Part shown: piece by piece, positions 31,034 through 39,630 of the stretch
Numbering within the stretch: position 1 is the stretch's first letter
Layout: each line of letters begins with the position of its first letter
From: Hyphomicrobiales bacterium
Lineage (GTDB): Bacteria > Pseudomonadota > Alphaproteobacteria > Rhizobiales > Rhizobiaceae
Assembly (NCBI GenBank): GCA_900470965.1
Contig: UCCS01000100.1
Coordinates: forward strand, 1-45,360
Length of the DNA stretch: 45,360 nt
Direction of reading: 5' to 3'
Made by a program: the position numbers and the translations under genes
The notes under the pieces: generated by a model
What the model was told of the DNA's origin: nothing
The model's input: the letters and a program-made list of their open reading frames with translations, nothing else
Database searches by the model: none

Positions 31034-31759
31034 CTATGCTTGGCCCATGGCCGAAGCCGGCATGCTGCGATTGGCCTTACGCTCGGCGCCGTTGAAGACG
31101 CGGTCGGACAGGCTGGTGAGGATCAGATAGAGCGCACCGCCGACGATATAGAAGAGGAAATATTGCCGGGTCGAACCCGCGGCGACCTGGCTCGAACGCA
31201 TCAATTCGGCAAGGCCGGTTACCGAAATCAGCGCCGAGTCCTTCAGGCTGAGTTGCCAGACATTGCCGAGGCCGGGAATGGCAAGGCGCAGGACCTGGGG
31301 AACGATGATGCGGCGAAACCGCAGGCCGCGATGCATGCCGATCGCCGAAGCCGCCTCAAGCTCGCCCTTGGAAATGGCGTTGTAGGCGCCACGATAGACC
31401 TCCGCCTGATAGGCGCCCGAGATGATACCGACGGCAAGCGCGCCGGCGGCAAAGGATGGCAGGCCGAGAAAGCCTTCATATCCCATGGACTGGCCGATCG
31501 CGGTAATGGCCGAAGAACCGCCGAAATAGATCAGATAGATGATCAGCAGTTCCGGAACACCGCGGAAGACGGTGGTGTAGATATGGCCGATCGTGATGAG
31601 CACGAAATTGCTGGAGAGCTTCGCGGCTGCGATGATCGCGCCGAGCACGGCGCCGATCGCAAGTGCGGTGGCGGTCACGCACAGCGTCAGCAATGTGCCG
31701 AGGAGGAGGAACGCTCCCCACCCGGTTGAGCCGAATCCAATCAGTTCGAGTATCGCCAT
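31034..31759 (-). CDS. Polar amino-acid ABC transporter permease (HisQ-like)
   Basis: A 241-aa permease paired with the HisM-like protein. Family elements include TTVFRGVPELLIIYLIYFGG (about 61-80), with the Arg-Gly-x-Pro-Glu-Leu pattern, and the ATPase-contact loop Gly-Glu-Leu-Glu-Ala-Ala-Ser-Ala-Ile-Gly-Met near residue 132, followed by Leu-Lys-Asp-Ser-Ala-Leu-Ile-Ser. Its start at ATG 31759 lies about 100 bp after the binding-protein gene, a gap holding the hairpin at 31810-31840. Ligand specificity cannot be read from the permease; histidine is inferred from the hut surroundings. Confidence 0.92.
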   Translation of the reverse strand: MAILELIGFGSTGWGAFLLLGTLLTLCVTATALAIGAVLGAIIAAAKLSSNFVLITIGHIYTTVFRGVPELLIIYLIYFGGSSAITAIGQSMGYEGFLGLPSFAAGALAVGIISGAYQAEVYRGAYNAISKGELEAASAIGMHRGLRFRRIIVPQVLRLAIPGLGNVWQLSLKDSALISVTGLAELMRSSQVAAGSTRQYFLFYIVGGALYLILTSLSDRVFNGAERKANRSMPASAMGQA

Positions 31760-31809
31760 GGGCCTTCCCAGCGCTGTCTTCGTCGTGATGACGGGCGGTC
31801 AGAATAGCA

Positions 31810-31840
31810 CGTGGTCTCCGATCGCAAAGCGGAGACCACG
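31810..31840 (-). terminator. Stem-loop between binding-protein and permease genes
   Basis: CGTGGTCTCCG (31810-31820) and CGGAGACCACG (31830-31840) form a perfect 11-bp stem with a 9-nt loop. There is no T-run. It sits within the operon after the binding-protein gene and probably stabilises that mRNA or partly stops transcription, as for the hairpin after araF. Confidence 0.6.
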
Positions 31841-31862
31841 GAACGCGGATTCCCTCGAACGC

Positions 31863-32705
31863 TTAGTTCTGCGGGCTGACGTCGACCTTGAACCACTTCA
31901 TGGAAAGCGTCTTGACCGTGCCGTCGGCGAGCGCCGACTTGATCGCCTCGCTGAACTTGTCGCGCAGGTCCGTATCGGCCTTGCGGATGCCAAGCCCTTC
32001 GCCCTCGCCCCAGATCGAGCCGACGATTTCCGGACCGGTAAAGGCAAGCGCGCCATTGGCAGCTTCAAACGCATTGTTGAAGTAGACGGCATCGTCGAAG
32101 CCGAGGTCGATGCGACCGTTCTGCAGGTCGAGGTCGCGGTCGGCACCCGTCTTGTATTCGCGGATCTCGGCGATGCTGCCGAAATTGTCATAGACGAACT
32201 TGGCATAGACGGTTGCTGCCTGAATGCCGATCGTCTTGCCCTTGAAGGCTTCCTTCAAGGCTTCGATTTCCTTCACGCCAGTCTGGCCGGGCGTCATCTT
32301 GATGGTTGCGCCGGTGCCGGAAGCGTTGGCAAGCGGGCTGTCCTTGGCGGTGGCGAAGGCTGCCGGCGTTGCAGCATAGGGAATGGTGAAGTCGATGACC
32401 TGCTTGCGCTCGTCGGTGATCGACAGCGCGTCCATGATGACGTCGAACTTGCCGGCATTCAGCGCCGGGATCATGCCATCCCAGTCGGATGCGACCAGGG
32501 TGCATTCGATCTTGGCGCGTTCGCACAGGACCTTGGCAAGCTCCGGTTCGAAGCCGCCGAGCGACCCGTCGGCATTGGTGAGGTTCCAGGGAGCGTAGGC
32601 GCCTTCGAGCGTGATGGTCGCCTTCGTCCAGTCCTTGGCAGATGCAGGAGCCGCAAAGGCTGCTGCCGTCATCGCGCAGGAAAGAAGAGCAGTGCTGAGC
32701 TTCAT
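31863..32705 (-). CDS. Polar amino-acid ABC transporter substrate-binding protein (HisJ-like)
   Basis: A 280-aa periplasmic binding protein (SBP_bac_3). ATG 32705 follows AGAGGAGA and begins a Sec signal peptide (MKLSTALLSCAMTAAAFAAP, cleavage near Ala-Ser-Ala). The mature part has Glu-Gly-Ala-Tyr-Ala-Pro-Trp-Asn, then GGFEPELAKVLCERAKIEC, and a DALSITDERKQVIDFTIPY segment, the family signature around the ligand Arg. A Cys pair (Cys-Glu-Arg-Ala-Lys-Ile-Glu-Cys) in the first lobe is as in HisJ/LAO-type proteins. It is the first gene of the operon and divergent from a HutC-like repressor gene. Histidine or a modified histidine is the likely ligand by context. Confidence 0.9.
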   Translation of the reverse strand: MKLSTALLSCAMTAAAFAAPASAKDWTKATITLEGAYAPWNLTNADGSLGGFEPELAKVLCERAKIECTLVASDWDGMIPALNAGKFDVIMDALSITDERKQVIDFTIPYAATPAAFATAKDSPLANASGTGATIKMTPGQTGVKEIEALKEAFKGKTIGIQAATVYAKFVYDNFGSIAEIREYKTGADRDLDLQNGRIDLGFDDAVYFNNAFEAANGALAFTGPEIVGSIWGEGEGLGIRKADTDLRDKFSEAIKSALADGTVKTLSMKWFKVDVSPQN

Positions 32706-32806
32706 TGATGTGATCTCCTCTGAGATTGGACAGACCTTGCGGTATGAATGCCGATCTTCGCCGGCTTGCCCGTCCTGATCCTTTGTTTCATTTTTGGATC
32801 GGCAGG

Positions 32807-32828
32807 TTGTATAGGGTACCATATGAGA
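32807..32828. promoter_or_regulatory. Candidate HutC-type site between the importer operon and hutC
   Basis: TTGTATAGGGTACCATATGA contains a TTGTATA half-site, as in known HutC operators, and a GGTACC palindrome. It lies about 100 bp from the importer start and 70 bp from the divergent hutC start. A second TTGTATA lies at 33659-33665, after the hutC stop. Symmetry is imperfect, so this is a weak call. Confidence 0.35.
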
Positions 32829-32896
32829 TATTTTGTGATATGCAAGTGGAAAGTCGATTTAAAAGGCAGATTCCATTCATGCAAAGGGAATGGGCA

Positions 32897-33652
32897 ATGA
32901 AGCGTTCCGGCGAGATGAAGCGCGAACTGGCGGAAAATGACGGCGGCCCGCTTTATGCTGGCGTCAAGCAGGTCATTCTCGACCGGATCCGCAGCGGCGA
33001 ATGGCCGCCGCGACATCGCGTGCCCTCCGAAAACGAGCTGGTGGTGGAGCTCGGCGTCAGCAAGATGACCGCCAACCGGGCGCTTCGGGAACTGGCGAAC
33101 GAGGGCGAACTCCTCCGCATTCAGGGCGTCGGTTCCTTTGTTGCGGAACGCAAGGGCTATTCGGCGCTCTTCGAGGTGCGCAATATCGCCGACGAGATCG
33201 CCGAGCGTGGCCATATCCATGAGGCGACAGTCATCGTTCTGGCCGAGGAGCCGGCCTCTCCGGAGGTTGCCGATGCGCTGGAGCTTGAGATCGGCGCGCC
33301 GGTTTTCCACTCGCTGATCGTCCACAACGAGAACGGCGTGCCTGTGCAGATCGAGGACCGCTTCGTCAATCCGGGGGCGGTGCCCGACTATCTGGCGCAG
33401 GACTTTTCGACGCTGACGCCGAATGCCTATCTGACGGCGGCCGCACCCCTCAGCGCTTCGGAGCATATCGTCGAGGCGGTGGTGCCGCGCGCCTGGGAAT
33501 GCAAGCTGCTGACAATCCTGCAGAATGAGCCATGCCTTGCCATCCGCCGCCGCACCTGGTCGGCCCGCCATGTGGTCTCGACGGCGCGTCTTGTCTATCC
33601 CGGACATCGCTACAGGCTGGAAACGCGAAGCGGCAAGATCTTCGAGGAATAG
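32897..33652 (+). CDS. hutC: GntR/UTRA-family repressor, HutC-like (first copy)
   Basis: A 251-aa regulator with an N-terminal GntR winged helix (residues about 15-85: Gly-Val-Lys-Gln-Val-Ile-Leu-Asp-Arg-Ile-Arg-Ser-Gly-Glu-Trp-Pro-Pro, then SKMTANRALRELANEGEL) and a C-terminal UTRA ligand domain. Late in the protein comes Arg-Arg-Arg-Thr-Trp-Ser, then Arg-Leu-Val-Tyr-Pro-Gly-His-Arg-Tyr, a segment shared with HutC proteins. ATG 32897 is used (AAAGGGAATGGGC upstream); ATG 32879 is possible. It is divergent from the amino-acid importer operon and convergent with hutD, so it probably represses the importer and perhaps the hut genes until urocanate is present. A second, distinct HutC-like gene lies at 41113-41841. 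Confidence 0.85.
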   Translation: MKRSGEMKRELAENDGGPLYAGVKQVILDRIRSGEWPPRHRVPSENELVVELGVSKMTANRALRELANEGELLRIQGVGSFVAERKGYSALFEVRNIADEIAERGHIHEATVIVLAEEPASPEVADALELEIGAPVFHSLIVHNENGVPVQIEDRFVNPGAVPDYLAQDFSTLTPNAYLTAAAPLSASEHIVEAVVPRAWECKLLTILQNEPCLAIRRRTWSARHVVSTARLVYPGHRYRLETRSGKIFEE

Positions 33653-33711
33653 GCGAGTTGTATATGGAACCTTCCCCGAAAAAGCGATTTCCCTAGCCCA
33701 TTCCATGATCT

Positions 33712-34287
33712 TTACGCCTTGTCGATCGAGATGGCGTAGCAGAGCGCCTGGCCGGAAAGATCGAGCCTGCCGCCATCGCTTTCTTCAAGCAGCATTGCAT
33801 CGCCGGCGTCGAGTTCGATGCTCTGCGCACCTGTTCGCGCCGCCAGAGTCCCATTGGCGCAAAAGAGCAGGAAAATCCCTTTCGCAAACGCCAGGCTCTT
33901 CTTTCCATCGATGAAATGCTGCGCGACTGCGTGCCTCACGGTACCCCGCCTGCTCATCACGTTCAGGTCGGTGATTGTGCCATCCGGCAGCGTTGCCGAG
34001 ACGGCGATATCGGCGGCAAAGGCGAGGGGTTTACTCTCCTGCGTCAGGAGCACCGGCTCACGCCCCTCAATGAAGAGCCGCATACCCTCGCCTTCCAGGA
34101 TCGACAGTGTGCGGTCGATCCCGGGAAAGACGGAGAAAGGCCCGTCGGAAGCAACGGTAGCGGTGCTGACCCGCCAATCGAAATCGGAAAGTCCTGCGCC
34201 CTCAGGCGAAATGGCGATCTCCACCGTTTCGCCGCCACCGTTCTTCCACGGCATGCGCTTGTGACCGGCAGCGCGCAGGACCTTCAT
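33712..34287 (-). CDS. hutD: HutD family protein
   Basis: A 191-aa cupin-fold HutD protein. HutD is conserved beside hut genes and is thought to limit or tune the pathway, perhaps by binding formylglutamate; it is not one of the catalytic steps. Signatures: MPWKNGGGETVEIA (12-25), Phe-Asp-Trp-Arg-Val-Ser near residue 36, then PFSVFPGIDRTLSILEGEGM (50-69). It is the last gene of the leftward hut operon, starting 3 bp after hutU stops. Its 3' end faces hutC across about 60 bp. Confidence 0.92.
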   Translation of the reverse strand: MKVLRAAGHKRMPWKNGGGETVEIAISPEGAGLSDFDWRVSTATVASDGPFSVFPGIDRTLSILEGEGMRLFIEGREPVLLTQESKPLAFAADIAVSATLPDGTITDLNVMSRRGTVRHAVAQHFIDGKKSLAFAKGIFLLFCANGTLAARTGAQSIELDAGDAMLLEESDGGRLDLSGQALCYAISIDKA

Positions 34288-34290
34288 GGC

Positions 34291-35979
34291 TCAGTTTCCA
34301 AGAATGCCGGGCAGGCGCAGGCCCTTTTCCTTGGCGCAATCGATGGCGATGTCGTAGCCGGCATCGGCATGGCGCATGACACCGGTCGCCGGATCGTTCC
34401 AGAGAACATTTCCGAGGCGGCGGGCCGCATCGTCGGTGCCGTCGGCGCAAATGACCATGCCCGAATGCTGCGAGAAGCCCATGCCGACGCCGCCGCCATG
34501 ATGCAGCGAGACCCAGGTGGCGCCGGAGGCGGTGTTGAGCAGAGCGTTCAGGAGCGGCCAGTCGGAGACGGCATCCGAGCCGTCTTTCATGGCTTCCGTC
34601 TCGCGGTTCGGCGAGGCGACGGAACCGGAATCGAGGTGGTCACGGCCAATGACGACGGGCGCCTTAAGCTCGCCATTCTTGACCATCTCGTTGAAGGCAA
34701 GACCCAGACGGTGGCGGTCGCCGAGGCCGACCCAGCAAATGCGTGCCGGCAGGCCCTGGAAAGCAATGCGCTCGCGCGCCATGTCGAGCCAGTTGTGCAG
34801 GTGCTTGTTGTCGGGCAGCAGCTCCTTCACCTTGGCGTCGGTCCTGTAGATATCTTCGGGATCTCCGGACAGGGCGGCCCAGCGGAACGGACCGATGCCG
34901 CGGCAGAAGAGCGGGCGGATATAGGCCGGCACGAAGCCCGGGAAGGCGAAGGCGTTTTCCAGGCCCTCGTCCTTGGCGACCTGGCGAATGTTGTTGCCGT
35001 AATCGAGTGTCGGAACACCGGCATCCCAGAAGGCGACCATCGCCTCCACATGCGCCTTCATCGAGGCGCGCGCGGCAGTCTCGACGGCCTTCGGATCGCT
35101 CTCGCGCTTGGCCTTGGCTTCGGCAACGGTCCAGCCGACCGGCAGGTAGCCGTTGCGCGGGTCATGCGCCGAGGTCTGGTCGGTGACGATATCGGGGCGT
35201 GGGCCGCCGGCCTTCATGCGACGAACGAGTTCCGGGAAAATTTCGGCGGCATTGCCGACAAGGCCGACCGACTTTGCTTCGCCCGCCTTGGTCCAGCGCT
35301 CGATCTTTTCCAACGCCTCATCGAGCGTATGGGCCTTTTCGTCGACATATCGGGTGCGCAGGCGGAAATCGATGCGGGTCTCGTCGCATTCGACGGCCAG
35401 GCAGCAGGCGCCGGCCATGACGGCAGCGAGCGGCTGGGCGCCGCCCATGCCGCCGAGGCCGCCGGTCAGGATCCACTTGCCCGTGAGATTGCCGTCATAG
35501 TGCTGGCGGCCGGCTTCCACGAAGGTCTCGTAGGTGCCCTGCACGATGCCCTGCGTGCCGATATAGATCCACGAGCCGGCCGTCATCTGGCCGTACATGG
35601 CAAGGCCCTTCTTGTCGAGCTCGTTGAAATGATCCCAGGTCGCCCAGTGCGGTACGAGGTTGGAATTGGCAATCAGCACGCGCGGCGCATCCTTGTGGGT
35701 GCGGAAGACGCCGACCGGCTTGCCGGACTGAACCAGCAGCGTCTCGTCTTCGTTGAGCGTCTTCAGCGTCGCAGCGATACGGTCGAAATCGTCCCAGGTG
35801 CGGGCGGCACGGCCGATGCCGCCATAGACGACGAGCTCATGCGGATTTTCTGCGACGTCAGGATCGAGATTGTTCATGAGCATGCGCAGCGGCGCTTCGG
35901 TCATCCAGCTCTTGGCGTTCAGCTGATCGCCGCGCGGCGCACGGATTTCGCGGATATTGTGGCGCGGGTTTACGGTCAT
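34291..35979 (-). CDS. hutU: Urocanate hydratase
   Basis: Urocanase, 562 aa, the normal length. It adds water to urocanate to give imidazolone propionate, using tightly bound NAD+ as an electrophile. Visible motifs: the glycine-rich GGLGGMGGAQPLA (about 174-186) for NAD+, Val-Tyr-Gly-Gly-Ile-Gly-Arg-Ala-Ala-Arg near the N-terminus, and ARICWVGLGDRHRLG near residue 407, holding the conserved active-site Cys. A further segment is Leu-His-His-Gly-Gly-Gly-Val-Gly-Met-Gly-Phe-Ser-Gln-His near residue 494. It is third-step partner of hutH and hutI in the same operon, between hutG and hutD, with 15-bp and 3-bp gaps. No defects are seen. The very long antisense open frame across hutU and hutG on the plus strand is a codon-bias shadow. 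Confidence 0.97.
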   Translation of the reverse strand: MTVNPRHNIREIRAPRGDQLNAKSWMTEAPLRMLMNNLDPDVAENPHELVVYGGIGRAARTWDDFDRIAATLKTLNEDETLLVQSGKPVGVFRTHKDAPRVLIANSNLVPHWATWDHFNELDKKGLAMYGQMTAGSWIYIGTQGIVQGTYETFVEAGRQHYDGNLTGKWILTGGLGGMGGAQPLAAVMAGACCLAVECDETRIDFRLRTRYVDEKAHTLDEALEKIERWTKAGEAKSVGLVGNAAEIFPELVRRMKAGGPRPDIVTDQTSAHDPRNGYLPVGWTVAEAKAKRESDPKAVETAARASMKAHVEAMVAFWDAGVPTLDYGNNIRQVAKDEGLENAFAFPGFVPAYIRPLFCRGIGPFRWAALSGDPEDIYRTDAKVKELLPDNKHLHNWLDMARERIAFQGLPARICWVGLGDRHRLGLAFNEMVKNGELKAPVVIGRDHLDSGSVASPNRETEAMKDGSDAVSDWPLLNALLNTASGATWVSLHHGGGVGMGFSQHSGMVICADGTDDAARRLGNVLWNDPATGVMRHADAGYDIAIDCAKEKGLRLPGILGN

Positions 35980-35994
35980 GATGATGGTCCCTTT

Positions 35995-36795
35995 CTAGCG
36001 TTTCAGACCAAGCGCGATCTCTTCGATCCGCGTCAGAATGGATTTGAGATGGATGCGCAGATTGTCGGCCTCCTCGCCGTCATAGGCAAAGGGCGGCGCT
36101 TCGGTTGCAAGATGCGTGGATTGTGCGAGCTCCATCTGGATGGCGTGCACGCCGGTTTCCGGCTTGCCGTAATGGCGCGTCGTCCAGCCGCCCTTGAAGC
36201 GGCCGTTGAGGATGCTGTCATAACCCGTCGCAGCCGAGGCGATGGCGACTGTCGCCTCTTCAATTGCCGGATCGCAGGTCTTGCCCATATCCGTGCCGAT
36301 GTTGAAATCCGGCAGCTTGCCCTCGAAGAGGAAGGGAATGTGCGAGCGGATGGAGTGGCAGTCGTAGAGAACGGCGACGCCATGAATGGATTTGACCCGT
36401 TCGATCTCGGCCGCAAGGGCGCCGTGGTAGGGCGCATGAAAATCGCGCAGCCTGACGGCGATATCGGCCTCGGTCGGCGCGGCCCCATCTTTCCAGATTG
36501 CCTTGCCGTCGAAATCCGTCTGCGGGATCAGCCCGGTCGTGTTCTGGCCGGGATAGAGGCTGGTGCCCGAGGGATCGCGGTTGGCATCGATCACGTAGCG
36601 ATGGAAAGTCGCGCGCACCGTGGTCGGATTGTCGAGCAAGCCGTCGTAGAGCTGGTGAATGTGCCAGTCGGTATCGGCAAGCAGCCGGCCATTCTCATCA
36701 AGGCGTTCCCATATATCGGCCGGAACCTCTGTGCCCGTATGGGGAAAGCCGAGGATGACGGGGGAGGTGCCTTGCTTGACCTCAAAAACAGACAT
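35995..36795 (-). CDS. hutG: N-formylglutamate deformylase
   Basis: A 266-aa N-formylglutamate amidohydrolase (FGase family) that releases glutamate and formate in the last step of the pathway. Signatures: ValIleLeuGlyPheProHisThrGlyThrGluValPro near residue 13 with the metal-site His, then Asp-Thr-Asp-Trp-His-Ile, DANRDPSGTSLYPGQNTTGL (about 69-88), and LYDCHSIRS (about 139-147). A late Val-His-Ala-Ile-Gln-Met-Glu segment is also conserved. ATG 36795 follows GGAGG and lies 1 bp after hutH stops; the longer open frame overlaps hutH. Together with HutF this gives the five-step route, in which formiminoglutamate is first deiminated to formylglutamate. Confidence 0.95.
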   Translation of the reverse strand: MSVFEVKQGTSPVILGFPHTGTEVPADIWERLDENGRLLADTDWHIHQLYDGLLDNPTTVRATFHRYVIDANRDPSGTSLYPGQNTTGLIPQTDFDGKAIWKDGAAPTEADIAVRLRDFHAPYHGALAAEIERVKSIHGVAVLYDCHSIRSHIPFLFEGKLPDFNIGTDMGKTCDPAIEEATVAIASAATGYDSILNGRFKGGWTTRHYGKPETGVHAIQMELAQSTHLATEAPPFAYDGEEADNLRIHLKSILTRIEEIALGLKR

Positions 36796-36796
36796 G

Positions 36797-38332
36797 TCAA
36801 ACCTCCAGAGCGGGCAGGATGCCGCTTGAAACGGATGCGTTGAGATCGCCGCTCGCAATGAGCATCGTCGCCGCCTTCAGATCGTTCGCCATGTAGCGAT
36901 CTTCCTCCAGCGACGGCACAACAGCGCGGATAGCCGCGATCGCTTTCTTGAGCTCGGGGCTGGTCGCAAGCGGTGCGCGAAGCTCCACCCCTTGTGCGGC
37001 GGTGAGCGCCTCGATGCCGATGATTGCAAAGAGATTTTCGGTCATCGGCAGAAGCCGGCGCGCGCCGTGGCAGGCCATGGACACATGGTCTTCCTGGTTG
37101 GCCGAGGTCGGCGTCGAATCGACGGAGGCTGGGTGCGACATCTGCTTGTTTTCGCTCATCAGCGCGGCGGATGTGACTTCGGCGATCATCAGGCCGGAAT
37201 TGAGCCCCGGCTTCTTGGCGAGGAAGGCCGGCAGACCGTAGGAAAGGGCGGGATCGACGAGCAGCGCGATGCGGCGCTGGGCGATCGCCCCGATCTCGCA
37301 GACGGCAAGCGCGATCTGGTCGGCGGCAAAGGCAACGGGTTCGGCATGGAAATTGCCGCCGGAGACGACGGAATTATCCGACAGAACCAGCGGATTGTCG
37401 GTCACCGCATTGGCTTCGATCGCGAGCGTGCCGGCCACCGAGCGCAGGAGATCGAGGCAGGCGCCGTCGACCTGCGGCTGGCAGCGGATGCAATAGGGAT
37501 CCTGAACACGCTCATCGCCCTCGATATGGCTCTGGCGGATCGGCGAGTTTTCGAGCAGGGCGCGTAGGCCCGCTGCCGTGTCGATCTGACCGCGGTGGCC
37601 GCGCAGCGTATGGATATCGGGATGGAAGGGTGCGGACGAGCCCATGGCCGCATCCGTCGACATGGCGCCGGTAATCAGCGCCGATTGCGCCGCCCGGTGC
37701 GCACGGAAAAGGCCGGCAAGCGCAAGGGCCGTCGAGGTCTGCGTGCCGTTGATGAGCGCCAGGCCTTCCTTGGCTGCCAGCACGACGGGTTGCAGCCCGG
37801 CTTTGACAAGCGCCGTTGCACCATGCAGCCTCTCGCCGCCGAAGAACGCCTCGCCGTGGCCCATCATCACGGCGCTCATATGGGCAAGCGGTGCAAGATC
37901 GCCGGAGGCGCCGACCGAGCCCTTTTCCGGGATGACCGGAATGACGCCGCGCGCCATCATCGCTTCGATCAGCCGCACAATGTCGAGCCGCACGCCGGAG
38001 GCACCACGGCCGAGCGAAACGAGCTTCAGCGCCATGATGAGACGCACGACATTTTCCGGCAGCGGCTCGCCGACGCCGCAGCAATGGGAAAGGATGAGAT
38101 TGCGCTGGAGTGTGGCGACATCGGCGCTGTCGATCTTGATCGAGGCAAGTTTGCCGAAGCCGGTATTGATGCCGTAAACCGGCGCATTGCCGGCAGCGAT
38201 CTCGGCAATACGTTTCGCCGCCTTGAGGATCCCCGCATCAAAGGAGGGATCGAGTTTTGCCGGAACGCCGGTCCAGTAGATGGTGGCGAGATCCTGAAGT
38301 GAAACGGAACCCGGATGGAGAGTGATGGTCAT
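36797..38332 (-). CDS. hutH: Histidine ammonia-lyase (canonical)
   Basis: A 511-aa HAL that removes ammonia from histidine to give urocanate. The MIO-forming triad is Ala142-Ser143-Gly144 in GSVGASGDLAPLAH, the same numbering as in the Pseudomonas putida enzyme. Other catalytic elements: VYGINTGFG (52-60), Leu-Ile-Leu-Ser-His (79-83), LINGTQ near residue 193, QDPYCIRCQPQV near residue 277 with the conserved Tyr, and ANQED near residue 412. All are intact. ATG 38332 overlaps the hutI stop by 4 bp (ATGA), so the two are coupled; hutG starts 1 bp after its stop. It is the true HAL of the window, in contrast to the MIO-less paralogue at 28025-29518. Confidence 0.97.
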   Translation of the reverse strand: MTITLHPGSVSLQDLATIYWTGVPAKLDPSFDAGILKAAKRIAEIAAGNAPVYGINTGFGKLASIKIDSADVATLQRNLILSHCCGVGEPLPENVVRLIMALKLVSLGRGASGVRLDIVRLIEAMMARGVIPVIPEKGSVGASGDLAPLAHMSAVMMGHGEAFFGGERLHGATALVKAGLQPVVLAAKEGLALINGTQTSTALALAGLFRAHRAAQSALITGAMSTDAAMGSSAPFHPDIHTLRGHRGQIDTAAGLRALLENSPIRQSHIEGDERVQDPYCIRCQPQVDGACLDLLRSVAGTLAIEANAVTDNPLVLSDNSVVSGGNFHAEPVAFAADQIALAVCEIGAIAQRRIALLVDPALSYGLPAFLAKKPGLNSGLMIAEVTSAALMSENKQMSHPASVDSTPTSANQEDHVSMACHGARRLLPMTENLFAIIGIEALTAAQGVELRAPLATSPELKKAIAAIRAVVPSLEEDRYMANDLKAATMLIASGDLNASVSSGILPALEV

Positions 38333-39588
38333 CGGTCGATCCTCTCGCCCTTGAAGATGTGCGCATAAAGCGGGTTGAAGCCGATGCGATAGACGAGCTC
38401 GGCCGGGCTCTCGATATTCCAGACCGCCAGATCGGCGGACTTGCCGGCTTCGAGCGTCCCTGTTTCGGCAAGCAGGCCGAGCGCGCGTGCGCCCTCGCGG
38501 GTTGCCCCGGCAATGCATTCTTCCACGGTCAACCCGAACAGCGTCGCCGACATGTTCATGGTGAGCAGCATGGACGTCAGCGGCGAGGTGCCGGGATTAC
38601 AGTCCGTGGCAATTGCGATATGCACGCCGGTCTGGCGCAAGGCCTGAACCGGTGGCTTCTGCTTTTCGTTGATCGCGTAGAAAGCGCCCGGAAGCAGCAC
38701 GGCGACCGTGCCGGCCGCAGCCATTGCCCGCGCGCCATCCTCATCCAGATATTCCAGATGATCGGCCGAAAGCGCGCCGTAGGAGGCTGCGAGTTTTGCG
38801 CCGCCGAGATTGGAAAGCTGCTCGGCATGGAGCTTGGCGGGAATACCAAGCGAACGGGCCTTGTCGAAGACTCGGCCAATCTCGTCGACCGAGAAGGCAA
38901 TGCCTTCGCAGAAGCCGTCGACGGCATCGACGAGGCCTTCCGCATACGCCCGTTCCAGTCCAGGCAGGACCACTTCAGTAATATAATCCTGATTGCGTCC
39001 CCTGTATTCGACAGGTGTTGCATGAGCACCGAGATAGGAGGTGACGACCCGCACGGGTCGGACATTTGCGAGCGCGCGAGCAGCGCGCAGCATCTTCAGC
39101 TCCGCCTCGATGTTGAGGCCATAGCCGGATTTGATCTCGATGGTGGTGACACCTTCGGAAAGCAGCGTATCGAGCCGCGGCAGCGCGGCCTCGACCAGGC
39201 CCTCCACGGACAGTGCATTGGTTGCTTTCACCGAGGAGACGATGCCGCCGCCGGTGCGCGCAATCTCTTCATAGGTGGCACCCTCAAGGCGCATCTCGAA
39301 TTCCCGCGCCCGATTGCCGCCATAGACGATATGCGTGTGGCAGTCGACGAGGCCCGGCGTGACCCAGCGGCCTTCAAGATCCGTGATCTCGGCCGTCTCG
39401 ATCAAGGCGGACGGCAATTCGCCTTCTGGCCCGGCAAAAAGGATACGACCGCCTTCGCAAACGAGGGCGCCTTTGTCGACAATGCCGAGGCCCGTCAGAT
39501 CCTCCCGCAGCGTCGCAAGGCGCCCATTGCGCCAAAGCGAACGGGCGGCGGAGCCGCGACCCGATCCGGAAAATTTGTTCCCACTCAT
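38329..39588 (-). CDS. hutI: Imidazolonepropionase
   Basis: A 419-aa metal-dependent amidohydrolase that opens imidazolone propionate to N-formimino-glutamate. The metal ligands are visible: the H-x-H of DCHTHIVYGG near residue 81, KLHAEQLSNLGG near residue 249, Ser-Ala-Asp-His-Leu-Glu-Tyr near residue 275 and TDCNPGTSP near residue 327. The substrate-binding segment Lys-Ser-Gly-Tyr-Gly-Leu near residue 153 is present. It is the first gene of the leftward hut operon, with its start at 39588 divergent from hutF. The 123-bp gap holds a promoter whose -10 box overlaps a perfect palindrome (39617-39630). Confidence 0.96.
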   Translation of the reverse strand: MSGNKFSGSGRGSAARSLWRNGRLATLREDLTGLGIVDKGALVCEGGRILFAGPEGELPSALIETAEITDLEGRWVTPGLVDCHTHIVYGGNRAREFEMRLEGATYEEIARTGGGIVSSVKATNALSVEGLVEAALPRLDTLLSEGVTTIEIKSGYGLNIEAELKMLRAARALANVRPVRVVTSYLGAHATPVEYRGRNQDYITEVVLPGLERAYAEGLVDAVDGFCEGIAFSVDEIGRVFDKARSLGIPAKLHAEQLSNLGGAKLAASYGALSADHLEYLDEDGARAMAAAGTVAVLLPGAFYAINEKQKPPVQALRQTGVHIAIATDCNPGTSPLTSMLLTMNMSATLFGLTVEECIAGATREGARALGLLAETGTLEAGKSADLAVWNIESPAELVYRIGFNPLYAHIFKGERIDR

Positions 39589-39616
39589 CAGCTTTACGCC
39601 TTTCTTTATGGGTTAA

Positions 39617-39630
39617 TATGTATATACATA
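39617..39630. promoter_or_regulatory. HutC-type operator (perfect palindrome) between hutI and hutF
   Basis: TATGTATATACATA is a perfect 14-bp palindrome containing TGTATATACA, close to the TTGTATAxACAA-type sites known for HutC. It lies 28 bp before hutI and 81 bp before hutF and overlaps the -10 region of the leftward promoter, so a bound repressor would shut off hutI expression and possibly hutF. Position and symmetry are seen; HutC binding is inferred. Confidence 0.7.

Noticed and set aside
33916..36843. A 975-codon open frame on the plus strand
   Set aside because: It is antisense to hutU and hutG (and overlaps hutD), whose families are unmistakable. Long antisense frames are expected from the GC-biased third codon positions here.
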